Assembly: GCA_030737835.1 (NCBI GenBank)
Contig: CM060849.1
Span: 434,001-498,000 of the forward strand
DNA from: Acorus gramineus
Lineage: Eukaryota > Streptophyta > Magnoliopsida > Acorales > Acoraceae
Reading direction: 5' to 3'
DNA: 64,000 bases
How positions within the stretch are numbered: the first letter of the stretch is position 1; every line of letters begins with the position of its first letter. The position numbers and the translations under genes are program-made. The notes under the pieces are model-generated. The model was given only the letters and a program-made list of their open reading frames with translations, did no database searches and was not told the DNA's origin. Of the stretch, positions 47,287 to 57,602 are shown in pieces.

Positions 47287-48470
47287 GTGAGTGGGACAAT
47301 CCAACCCAGTAGAGAGGAGTTATACGCATTTGGGCGTATACCGACCTCTCCTGGGGCACCATGGATCTATATTAACCTGTTGTAAAGTGTATTTCATGCG
47401 AGCATGACTTTAAAATGTAGAATGCATGCTACCCTAGACTTGTATGTTAGGGACTTACACCCTTAGGATATGTGTATGAGCCATGCATCATGTCCCCCTG
47501 TTCTCATGCTACGAAGCCTTGGCCTATGCATGTGTCCCACTAGTTTATTTATTTAATTAAATGCTAGTGTATGATAAATTGCATGCCTTAGATAATATTA
47601 TAGGGAGGAGCCTTGCGAGGTCAACACTGAGACCCGGGTTAGGGTACTCCGTGTTCCTTGTTTGGTTGTCGGGGTGTCCTGTATCGGGAACTCATGCTGC
47701 CCTCCCAAGGTTTCTTGTCCCAATAATATTATAAGAAATGTTATACCAAATTATATGATTAGTAGCATATTTAGTGAATATTATAGGGGAGGGGCCTCGC
47801 GAGGACAGCGGTGAGACCCGGGCTAGGGTACTCCGTGTTCCTTGTTTGGTTGTCGGGGTGTCCTATATCGGGAACTCACGCTGTTATACTTGTGTCACTT
47901 TTAGCCTGCTGGTAACCGTTGGAGCGTCCTGGCAGTTTTTAAAATTTTTAGGGTTTTCGATCGGAACCGATAATTTTTGGACTGTTAGCTATCGTCCTGA
48001 GTTAGAGGACTCCGATTGGAAATCTGACTGCATATTTGGTGTCCTGGTGCCATTTTAAGCCTCTCACGAAAATTTCATCGAATTCCGGTAACGTTCCCGA
48101 AATTTCACAGTTCCGGGGCGTATCTGGATTTTTAAGTCGCCCGCTATATAAGTGAAAGCATAAAAATATCCTGGCACTATTCATCATCCCCTACCTTGAG
48201 CCCCCTCTCTCCTCTCCTCCGTTTTTCTTCCGTTTGAGGCCCTTAGACCCCTCAAACCTTAAAAGTTAAAACCTAGGAAGTGTAGATCGGGTCCCGATCT
48301 ACACCCCGGTGGTTTCAAATCCCAATTCCGGCAAGTATTGGCCGTCCGTCCGCCCTCTCTTCGCCTCTGTTTTGAGCCATCTTGGTGGTGGAGGTAGATC
48401 GGGGCGTTGGAAACCTTTTGGGAGAGGTTTCGGTGCGCGGAGAGCAACCGGATTTCCCTTCCTTCCCTTG

Positions 48471-49889
48471 GTAAGCCTCTTTTCCTCTCTTTTCTTGCCT
48501 AGATGTATGCTAGGAGGGTGGAAATGGGGTTGGGTGGAGGTTGGCGGCGGTGGGTGGCCGTCGGGGGCTGTGGGAGGCGGTCGGAGGCCGTGGTGGTGGT
48601 CGGAGGTGGGTGGAAGAGCAGCTCGGGCTGGCTGGCTGCTGTCTCGGGCAGGGCAGCAGCGCAGGGCAGCAGGTGCAGTGGTTGGCGCGGGCGTGCGCGC
48701 GCGTGCGCGCAGGCGTGCGCGCGTGCGTGCGCTCGGGCGGTGCTGGGGGCAGCAGGACTGGGCGTGCGGGCGCTTGACTGGCGCTGGGGGCTAGCAGGGC
48801 TGGGCGTGCGCGCTGGGCCGGCTGGCAGGGCTAGCTCGGGTAGGCTGGGAGCTGGTGCACCAGTTTGCTGGGCGCGCGAGGGCGTGCGCGAGGGTGCGCG
48901 CGCGGGCGTGCGCTCAGGGGGTGCAGGGAGAGCCGTGCGGAGCAGGCTGCTGGGCTGTGCGCGCTGGCAGGCCGGGCGAGCTGGCTGGGCGCGCAGGCGA
49001 GCAGGGCAGGGGCGCTCGGGCATCAGGCGGGCAGTGCCCCGGGCGTGCAGGCGAGCGGTGCTCGGGCCACTCGGCGACGCGCGCAGGCAGGCAACGCGGG
49101 CAGCAGCGCGGGCAGGCTGGCAGGCACGCTGGGCGCGTGCTGCCAGGCGCGCTGGGCGCGTGCTGCCAGGCGCGCTGGGCGCGTGTTGCGCGGGCGTGCG
49201 CGTGGACGCTGGGTGAGGGTCCCGGGTGCTGGGTGCTGAGCGCTGGGCGCTGGGTCGCGGGTACCGGGTGCTGGCCGAGGGTGCTGGGCGCTGGCGGGCG
49301 CAGTCGGGCGCGCAGTCGCGCGCGGGTGCGCGGGTTCGCGCGGGTTCAGCGCGAGCGGGGGTGTGCGCGGGAGGGCGTGCGGGTGCGCGCGGGCGCGCGC
49401 GGGCGTGCGCGAGCGCGGCCAGTGCGCCTGGGCAGTGCGCCTGGGCGCTGGGCAGGGAACCAGTGCGCGCGCGCGCGTGCATGCGCGTGCGTGCGCGTGC
49501 TGGGGCATGCTGGGGCGTGCTGGGGCGTGCTGGGGCAGTGCGCGGGGCTGCGCGAGGGGCGCGGGCTGGACGCGCAGTGCGCATGGGCGCGCGCGAGCGT
49601 GCGCGTGCGTGCGGGTGCGCGTCTGGGCGCGCGGGCAAGCGCGCGGCAGTGCGCCGATGGTGCCGGGGAGTGTGCGTGCGTGCGCATTCGTGCGTGCGCA
49701 TGCGGGGGGCCATGCGAATGGCTGCCCGATGGTTCAGGTAGGTGTCGGGGCACTCGGACTCGCGTGCGTACGCGCGTTCTCGCATGCGTGCGAGCCCGTA
49801 TGCATGCTTATCCGAGTTTTGGGTATTTCTGTGCATTTCTATGTATAAATTGTGTGATTTCTCACCCAGTTGATTACCCTATCTTGCAG
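48471..49889 (+). other. GC-rich leader intron 1 of copy C2
   Basis: GTAAGCC to TATCTTGCAG, 1419 nt, the longest of the set. Its GC-rich tract (48660-49740) has no stops over long distances, which produces artificial reading frames of up to 445 codons on both strands. Confidence 0.55.
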
Positions 49890-49925
49890 ATCTTAACGGA
49901 CGGTCGCGCGACGACCCGGACTTTG
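49890..49925 (+). other. Mini-exon of copy C2 (36 nt)
   Basis: Flanked by CTTGCAG and GTGAGTGGGAC. In the third frame it reads LNGRSRDDPDF. Confidence 0.55.
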
Positions 49926-50346
49926 GTGAGTGGGACAATCCAACCCAGTAGAGAGGTGTTATACGCACTTGGGCGTATACCGACCTCTCCTGGGGCACCA
50001 TGGATAGATATTGACATGTGTAATATGTATATCATGCGAGCATGATTTAATTGTAGAATGCATGTTACCCTAGACTTTGCATGTTAGGGACTTGCACCCT
50101 TAGGATATGTGTATGAGCCGTGCAGCATGTCCCCTGGTTCCATGTTAGGAAGCCCGACCGATGCATGTGCCCTACTAGTTTATTTATTAAATTAAATGCT
50201 AGTACTTGTTAAATTGCATGTTATAGTGAATATTATAGGGGAGGGGCCTTGCGAGGACAGCGGTGAGACCCGGGTTAGGGTACACCGTGTTCCTTGTTTG
50301 GTTGTCGGGGTGTCCTATAACGGGAACTCACGCTGCCCTCCCGAGT

Positions 50347-50562
50347 CTCCACCGAATCCGCTATCCGAGCGAACGCACGTTCCCGTGCGGGAGGCTCCTG
50401 CGCCGATCCTGGCCTCACAGCCGTGGACTCTCCAGTAGCATCCTCGCCTCTAGCAGGTCCGAAAACCTCCAAAGGTCGAGAGGGACCATGTCCGCGCCGT
50501 CCTCCACGAGGAGACATATCAGCAATCCCAAGAAAACCAGACTCTAGGATCAGAATACTCAT
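50347..50562 (-). pseudogene. Gag N-terminus of element D
   Basis: ATG at 50562 opens MSILILESGFLGIADMSPRG, and the second ATG (50517) gives MSPRGGRRGHGPSRP. A start rich in Arg and Gly suits gag of gypsy chromoviruses of the Tekay/Del kind, where gag begins soon after the primer site. The gag reading ends at RIADSVET. The following REGSVSSRYR is LTR sequence of C2 read in reverse. The lineage rests on the primer site, gag start and LTR layout only, since no pol is present. Confidence 0.55.
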
Positions 50563-50618
50563 ATCAAAATCCTAGGACTCATCTCTACGAAAGAAGACCA
50601 TTGGCTCTGACAGGACCA

Positions 50619-50631
50619 GGCTCTGATACCA
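50619..50631 (-). promoter_or_regulatory. Primer-binding site of element D (tRNA-iMet)
   Basis: TGGTATCAGAGCC, the usual plant initiator-Met primer sequence, begins six bases (AATTGG) after the LTR end GTGACA. Confidence 0.85.
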
Positions 50632-51169
50632 CCAATTTGTCACGCCCCGGGCGTCCCCGAGACGCGGCAAGTGTATATAAAATATCAGAATCTACACAGG
50701 AGGTCAATAATATATCATACACAAGCTACTAGAATGACATACAGACAACAAAAGCAGGGCTGACATGATATATACACCAAATGCGGATAACTAAAGACTG
50801 AATCTGTAATCAAAACACACTACAGACTCCATACATAATCACATGTCCTGTGAGAGCCAATATACATACAAGACATCCAAATACAACCAAACGCGTGCCC
50901 AAGCACGGAAAATGATACATACAAACACAAGGGATGCTGATAGCCTCTGCAACTCGCGGGACGTGGCGCTACTCCGCTACTGATGAAATCCCTCGGGGAG
51001 CTCCTCCTCCAGATCCGACTCAGATGACACTGAAGAAAATATTATGCGAGGGGTGAGCCACATGCTCAGTGAACGGCACAACCCATGCATCACAGACAAT
51101 ATTGACCACAACCAGATATCCTTATAATCCACAATTCATATTACTTAATCCACAAATGATAGCACAACT

Positions 51170-51530
51170 CAAAGCCGTGGGTTGCTCAATCGCCAACCCA
51201 CTACACCCTCACCCTCACCCTTCAATGGGCGACAAAGGATATTGGGACTGGCTACACATAACCAGCGGGTCGCTTCCGCCAACCCGCCACACCCTCACCC
51301 TCACCCTTCAATGGGTGACATAGGATATTGGGACTAACTGCACCAAAAACCAACGGGTTGCTTCCGCCAACCCGCTACACCCTCACCCTCACCCTTCAAT
51401 GGGTGACATAGGATTTTGGGACTTACAAGCATCCAATCACAACTCCAGTGGGTCGTTCATCGCCAACCCACTACACCCTCACCCTCACCCTTCAATGGGT
51501 GACATAGGATTTTGGGACTGACTAGGCTGT
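51170..51530 (-). repeat. Four direct repeats with GGGTGAGGGTGA cores in LTR D
   Basis: Units of 90-110 bp, each with ACCCTCACCCTCACCC, then TTCAATGGG(T/C)GACA and ATT(T)GGGACT on the plus strand. Copies A, C and F have two or three such units. Confidence 0.75.
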
Positions 51531-52285
51531 TGGTCACCCTTGGTCCACCGATAGTCTCTCCTCCACTCCGTAGGCCGCCTGGTCTACTCCCACATTCAGC
51601 ACAGTCCGTCCTAAATCAGGAGGTGCCTACTGATGGGAGCCCTCTGTCAGGAAGGCCTGTCTAACGCTGGGGTAGTCTCTACCGGATCCAACGAAGGGAA
51701 CAGAACAGCCTACCCATCGCATATGATCCACTTGGATCCGCAGACGGCACATTATAACAACACTAATGTTCTGAATTCCTCAGAACCCACCAGGGCGCAT
51801 AACTACGATGCGGGGAACATGCATAAGGTTATAACAAGGGTGGAATATCATTGGGGGAAAGAAACTCGGGAGGGCAGCGTGAGTTCCCGTTATAGGGCAC
51901 CCCGACAACCAAACAAGGAACACGGTGTACCCTAACCCGGGTCTCACCGCTGTCCTCGCAAGGCCCCTCCCCTATAATATTCACTATAACATGCAGTTTA
52001 ACAAATACTAGCATTTAATTTAATAAATAAACTAGTAGGGCACATGCATCGGTCGGGCTTCCTAACATGGAACCAGGGGACATGCTGCATGGCTCATACA
52101 CATATCCTAAGGGTGCAAGTCCCTAACATGCAAAGTCTAGGGTAACATGCATTCTACAATTTAATCATGCTCGCATGATATACACATTACAATATGTCAA
52201 TATTTATCCATGGTGCCCCAGGAGAGGTCGGTATACGCCCAAGTGCGTATAACGCCTCTCTACTGGGTTGGATTGTCCCACTCAC

Positions 52286-52321
52286 CGGTATCTGGGTCGT
52301 CGCGTGACCGTCCGTCTAGAT
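52286..52321 (-). other. Mini-exon of element D (36 nt)
   Basis: Flanked on the minus strand by TCTTGCAG and GTGAGTGGGAC. In the third frame it reads LDGRSRDDPDT. Intron 1 would be 53464-52322 and intron 2 52285-51030. Confidence 0.55.
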
Positions 52322-53464
52322 CTGCAAGACAGACATTCAATATGGTGAGAAACCACACAATTTATACATAGAAATGCATAGAAATACCCAAAACTCGGAT
52401 AAGCATGCATACGGCCTCGTACGCGCGCGAGTCCGAGTGCCCCGACACCTACCCGAACCCTCGAGCAGCCATTCGCATGGCCCCCCGCATGCGCACGCAC
52501 GAATGCGCACGCACGCACACACCCCGGCACAATCGGCGCACTGCCGCGCGCTTGCCCGCGAGCCCAGACGCGCACCCGCACGCATGCGCACGCTCGCGCG
52601 CGCCCACGTGCACCGCGCGTCCAGCCCGCGCCCCTCGCGCAGCACCCCACGCACTGCCCCAGCACGCCCCAGCACGCGCACGCACGCGCATGCACGCGCG
52701 CGCGCGCACTGGTTCCCTGCCCAGTGCCCAGGAGCACTGCCCAGGCGCACTGGCCGCGCGCGCGCACGCCCGCGCGCCCCCACGCGCGCCCGCGCACACC
52801 CACGCGCGCCCGCGCACTGCCGCGCCAGCGCCCAGCACCCGGCACCCGCGACCCAGCGCCCAGCGCCCGGGACCCTCACCCAGCATCCACGCGCACGCCC
52901 GCGCAACACGCGCCCAGCGCGCCTGGCAGCACGCGCCCAGCGCGCCTGCCAGCCTGCCCGCGCTGCTGCCCGCGTTGCCTGCCTGCGCGTGTCGCCGAGT
53001 GGCCCGAGCACCGCTCGCCTGTACGCCCGGGGCACTGCCCGCCTGATGCCCGAGCGCCCCTGCGCCCCCCGAGAGCACGCCCGCGCGCGCGCCCGCGCGC
53101 ACGCGCTCGCGCGCCCAGCAAACTGGTGCCCTGCTCCCAGCCTACCCAGCTAGCCCTGCCAGCCTAGCACCCGACTAGCCCTGCACGCCCAGCACCAGGC
53201 ACGCCCAGCGCCAGCCCGAGCGCACGCCCGCGCGCACGCCCGCGCGCGCCCTGCCAGCGGCCCTGCCTGCTGCGCCTGCTGCTGCTGCCCAACCATCCTG
53301 CCCGAGCCCGAGCTCCTCTACCACCCACCTCCGACCACCACCACAGCCTCCGACCGCCTCCCACAGCCCTCCGACGGCCACCCACCGCCGCCAACCGCCT
53401 CCCAACCACAAAACCACCCCCCTAGCATTCATCTATGCAAAAAAAAGAGGGAAAGGGGGCTTAC
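52322..53464 (-). other. GC-rich leader intron 1 of element D
   Basis: GTAAGCC to CTTGCAG on the minus strand, 1143 nt, GC-rich from about 52440 to 53300. Confidence 0.55.
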
Positions 53465-53781
53465 CAAGGGGAGGAGGGGAAGTCCGGTGGCTCTCCGCGC
53501 GCCGAAACCTTTCTCAAAGGCTCTCCTACGCCCCGATCTACCTCCACCGCCGAGATGGCTCAAATCAGGGACGAAGAGAGGGCGGACGGACGGGCAAAAC
53601 TCGCCGGAATTGGGATTTGAAAACACCGGAGTGTAGATCGGGACCTGATCTACACTTCCTATGTTTTAGGTTTTAAGGTTTGAGGGGTCTAAGGGGCTCA
53701 AACGCAAGAAAAACGGAGGAGAGGAGAGAGGGGGCTCAAGGTAGGGGATGATGAACAGTAACTCGGAATTTACATCCCACC

Positions 53782-53789
53782 TTTATATA
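53782..53789 (-). promoter_or_regulatory. TATA box of LTR D
   Basis: CTATATAAAGG on the minus strand, 264 bp from the LTR start at 54052. Confidence 0.65.
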
Positions 53790-55611
53790 GTGTGCGACTT
53801 AAAAACCCGGATACGCCCCGGAACTACGAAATTTCGGAAACGTTACCGGAATTCAACGAAATTTTCGTGAGAGGTCTAAAATGGCACCAGGACACCAAAT
53901 ATGCAGTTAGATTTTCAATCGGAGTCCTCTAGCTCAGGACGATAGCTAACAGTCCAAAAATTAGCGGTACCGATCGAAAAACTGAAAAAAACGAAAAACT
54001 GCCAGAACGCTCTAACGGTTACCAGCAGGCTAAAACTGACACATATATAACAATTGTCTACGATGCATGGGTTGTGTCGTTCACTGAGCGTGTGGCTCAC
54101 CCCTCGCATAATATTTTCTTCAGTGTCATCTGAGTCGGATCTGGAGGAGGAGCTCCCCGAGGGACTTCATCAGTAGCGGAGTAGCGCCACGTCCCGCGAG
54201 TTGCAGAGACTATCAGCATCCCTTGTACCAGTATGTATTTTCCGTGCTTGGGCACGCGTTTGTGTTGTATTTGGATGTCTTTGTATGTATATTGGCTCTC
54301 ACAGGACATGTGATTATGTATAGAGTCTGTAGTATGTTTTGATTACAGATTCAGTCTTTAGCTTCCGCATTTGGTGTATATATCATGTCAGCCCTGCTTT
54401 TGTTGTCTGTGTGTCATTCTGGCTGCTTGTGTATGATATTATTGACCTCCTGTGTAGATTCTGATATTTTATATACACTTGCCGCGTACCGGGGACGCCC
54501 GGGGCGTGACATACGCTGCCCTCCCAAGTTTCTTTCCCCCAATGATATTCCACCCTTGCTAATTATTGTTTATGTTCCCCGCATATTGGTTATGCGCCTT
54601 GGAGGAATTCTGAGGAATTCAGGACATTAGAGTTGTAGAGATGCGTTGTCGGCGGATCCGAGTGGATCATATGCATATGGATAGGCTGTTATGTCCCCTT
54701 CGTTGGATCCGATAGAGGCTACCCCAGCGTTAGAAAGGCCGTCCCTTCTAAGGGCTCCCATCAGTAGGCGCCTCCCGATATTTGTGACAGACTGTGCTGA
54801 AGTTGTGGGGGTGATAGCCCAGCGGCCTACGGAGTGGAGGAGAGACTATCGGTGGACCAAGGGTGACCAACAGCCTAGTCAGTCCCAAAATCCTATGTCA
54901 CCCGTGGTAGGGTGAGGGTGAGGGTGTAGTGGGTTGGCGATGAGCGACCCACTGGAGTTGTGATTGGATGATTATCAGTCCCAAAATCCTATGTCACCCA
55001 TTGAAGGGTGAGGGTGAGGGTGAGGGTGTAGTGGGTTGGCGTTTGGGCGACCCACTGGTTTGACTTTTGTTGCCATTTAGTGGTTGTTAATAAGAGATTG
55101 TGGATTATTAAGATCTGGATAGTGGTCAATATTGTCTGTGATGCATGGGTTGTGCTGTTCACTGAGGGTGTGGCTCACCCCTCGCATATGTTTTTCCCCA
55201 GTTGCCACTGAGCCTGAGCGGGAGCCGGAGCAGCAGTTGGAACTTTCCGAGGGATTCCTTCAGTAGCGGAGCAGCGCTACGTTCCGCGAGTGCCAGAGGC
55301 TATCAGCATCCCTTCTTGGCTGTATGTATTTTATTTCCGTGCTTGGCACGTGTTTGTATATATTCAGTAGTATTTGTGTATATTGGCTCTCACAGGACAG
55401 ATGATTGAGTATCGAGTCTGTAGTATGTTTATTTACAGATTCAGTCTTTTGCTTCCGCAATTGGTGTATATATCATGTCAGCCTCTTTGATTGTCTGTGT
55501 GTCATTCTGGTTGTTTGTGTATGATATATTAGTGACCTCCTGTGTAGATTCTGATATTATATATACACTTGCCGCGTCCCAGGGACAGCCGCCCTGGGGC
55601 GTGACATAAAA

Positions 55612-56094
55612 ATCTAATGAAACATTGGGCTCATTAAAGACAAGAATAAACGAATTGTATGTAATGTCAAAATGAATATACTCAACTGAGATATCAATAA
55701 ACTTCAATCAATTACAAAATATCCTCCGGAAAGAAGTTCATCAAGCACATGCATGATCCAAATTAAAATGACATTTCGAATATTTAATTATAAGCATAAT
55801 TAATATACCAAATCATCTAATTTGATGATGGACTATACTGTAAAAAATAAAGTATATATCTATATCAAATATACTATTTTTTAATCCATTCTTTCTATTT
55901 ATACATACCTAAATAAAGAAAAATATCTATGAAAAAATGATCACGTTCTTTGTCTAGTATGATAAATAATGTTTTAATTTTATTATTTATGCTTGGAACC
56001 AAATTATAGAAAGAATTTATAGTCAAAAGGATCTTAGTCTAATAGTGATGCAGTGTATTTTGATTTCATAACAAATTAAATCTTTTGAAAATCC
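55612..56094. other. CACTA interior right of copy C
   Basis: AT-rich, no gene recognised. Confidence 0.35.
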
Positions 56095-56180
56095 CTAAAT
56101 ATTTTGCAATGAAATCCAATTTCGCAGCAAAAGGTCACTATTTCGCAGCTAAAAGTTTATCTTTTGCTACGAAATTTTTT
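56095..56180 (-). repeat. Inverted CACTA subterminal repeats, terminal bases lost
   Basis: TTTCGCAGCAAAAGG, TTTCGCAGCTAAAAG and CTTTTGCTACGAAA, then TTGCAGCTAA at about 56173-56182. On the reverse strand this matches the left end from TTAGCTACAAA inward (33113 on). The outermost 20 bp expected (..TTTTCCTGTAGTG) are absent. Confidence 0.55.
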
Positions 56181-56270
56181 TGCAGCTAAGATAGTTACAT
56201 TCACATATTTCTATTACATTTATTCAACACTGTTACATTCTGTTATAGTTATAATTACATAATCATTTTA

Positions 56271-56274
<4 letters not shown>

Positions 56275-56312
<38 letters not shown>
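56275..56312. repeat. TC microsatellite
   Basis: About eighteen TC units. Confidence 0.95.
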
Positions 56313-56314
<2 letters not shown>

Positions 56315-56741
56315 TCTCTATTTTCATAAATAACATTATTTTAATACAGAGAAAAATCATACTTAAAATCGAAGCAAAGCTTCCATGGCTTCCACTGAAA
56401 CGCCCCCGCACCCAAGACTCCATTTTAGAGTTGGAATACGGTACGTTACCATAGATTTTCTCAATAAAACACGGGTCATATATATATATTTTTTTTGAAA
56501 CAAAGAGATTTATTTAATTATACCAAATCATAAACCATAACCAGGATCTAAACATGACTCATCCTAAACGCAGATGATTACACACAAAATATTTTAACAC
56601 AAACATCTATCTGTTTTTGCTGGAAGGGACTAAGGAAAACCACATGCCAAGGAAAGGCTTATTCAACCACCTAATGCAACTGAAGATAAACGCGCAAACT
56701 GCGACCATCACCACCGAGATCGACGATCACCAACGGTTACT

Positions 56742-57351
56742 CTGAAAGATTGGGAAAAGGAGGGGTGAGCTACCACACGCTCAGTGAATGGACCTTTAGG
56801 TCCCAATAATAATTGATATCTCAAATAGTATTTGATAAGAAACAATTTGCAACATACAATATTATGATATTTGCAATTACAATAATTTTTCCAATAAACC
56901 AACTTAATAAAAACTTCACTTCAGTAAGCATGCCTCAAATCCAGTCAAAACATTTGATGCGTATGAATGCAATGGACACGCATGCCCATATCCCATGACA
57001 CCTAGCCATCTACGGCACCTAGCCGCAAGGATTTCACATAGGAAATCGTATCACCTAGACACATGTAACCTAGACATGAGTCACCTAGACTTGGGCCCAT
57101 TCTGAACCACAGTCACCCAGACTGAGCCACCTAGGCTACGTCACCTAGGCGTATGCGATGCATGCATGATCAACCATATTTTTATTTCAATAATATACAT
57201 GCAACAGTTTCAAAATAATAACATTTTCAACACAATACGTAGTGAGGCATCAGCCTATATAATATGACATGCTTGAATTTATATATAAAATAGCATTTCG
57301 AAGTCATTGATAAAATCCGTCAAAACTACATAGAAGACTAGACCCACTCAC
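56742..57351 (-). other. Leader intron 2 counterpart in LTR E
   Basis: GTGAGTGGG to CTTTCAG on the minus strand, 610 nt. The intron holds a string of degenerate CACCTAG(A/G)C repeats (56998-57150), where family 1 has GGGTGA repeats. Confidence 0.5.
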
Positions 57352-57477
57352 CTTAGGTCAAATAGATGCGAAACAAAACTCCAGTAGGTCTAAGGCAACC
57401 TAACCTGACCTAAAATGATACGAATCATCACAAAATGTGCAAACAGTACGGGACATGATGATACCCGTACTCACAGG

Positions 57478-57602
57478 ACCCGACGGCTCTCTGCAGAACC
57501 GTCCAGGCCGACGGCTCCTCCTGGGACAGTCCTTAACAAACCCGACGGCTCCATAGGGAGCCATCCCGAACATGCTCGACGACTCCTACAGGGGCCGTCC
57601 CA
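57478..57602 (+). repeat. CCGACGGCTC repeats in LTR E
   Basis: CCGACGGCTC and close variants recur four times, with ACCGTCC/GCCGTCC complements between them. Related CGACGGC words lie at 58580-58655. Confidence 0.6.

Larger units (their letters stand above)
50347..54052 (-). mobile_element. Element D: 5' LTR, primer site and gag start, truncated
   Basis: On the minus strand a full 3415-bp family-1 LTR (54052 down to 50638) is followed by a primer site and the first 70 or so codons of gag. It then stops abruptly at about 50347, where C2 sequence of opposite orientation begins. The base run ATTGT (54053-54057) after the LTR should be its target duplication. The partner was lost with the rest of D and about 0.6 kb of C2. 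This copy fixes the sense strand of family 1. Confidence 0.8.
47882..54511 (+). mobile_element. Family-1 LTR, copy C2, nested in C
   Basis: It starts TGTTATACTTGTGTCAC and ends GGGGCGTGACA at 54511. The flanks CACGC (47877-47881) and TACGC (54512-54516) are the target duplication with one C-to-T change, and copy C sequence resumes exactly at TGCCCTCCCAAG. C2 itself is interrupted by element D. It keeps its 5' part to about 50346 and its 3' part from 54053, and has lost about 0.6 kb between them. TATA box 48145, exon 1 to 48470, intron 48471-49889, mini-exon 49890-49925, acceptor 54123, TAG at 54174-54176. Confidence 0.8.
45741..55606 (+). mobile_element. Family-1 solo LTR, copy C, split by C2
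   Basis: It starts TGTTATATATGTGTCAC at 45741 and ends GGGGCGTGACA at 55606, flanked by an exact TAAAA duplication (45736-45740 and 55607-55611). The outer parts (45741-47881 and 54512-55606) make a 3.2-kb LTR once C2 is removed. It has a TATA box at 46003, exon 1 to 46330, GC-rich intron 46331-47250, mini-exon 47251-47286, acceptor at 55201, and a third exon ending in TAG at 55264-55266. Confidence 0.85.
33095..56180 (-). mobile_element. CACTA (EnSpm-type) element, dissected by later LTR insertions
   Basis: The left end is CACTACAGGAAAATAGGAC with dense subterminal repeats to 33510. The inverted right subterminal region is at 56095-56180. A first exon typical of CACTA proteins is at 37002-37052. 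Removing LTR copies B and C and their target duplications leaves about 9.7 kb, of which 3.5 kb is the 386-bp array. The last 20 bp of the right end are missing, so the extent is inferred from the matching subterminal repeats. Confidence 0.45.

Noticed and set aside
48499-49836. Long reading frames (up to 445 codons) in the GC-rich tracts of family-1 LTRs, on both strands
   Set aside because: They lie in low-complexity GCGCG sequence without stop codons, overlap in several frames and both strands, and give only Ala/Arg/His/Pro or Cys/Gly/Val runs. They differ between copies.
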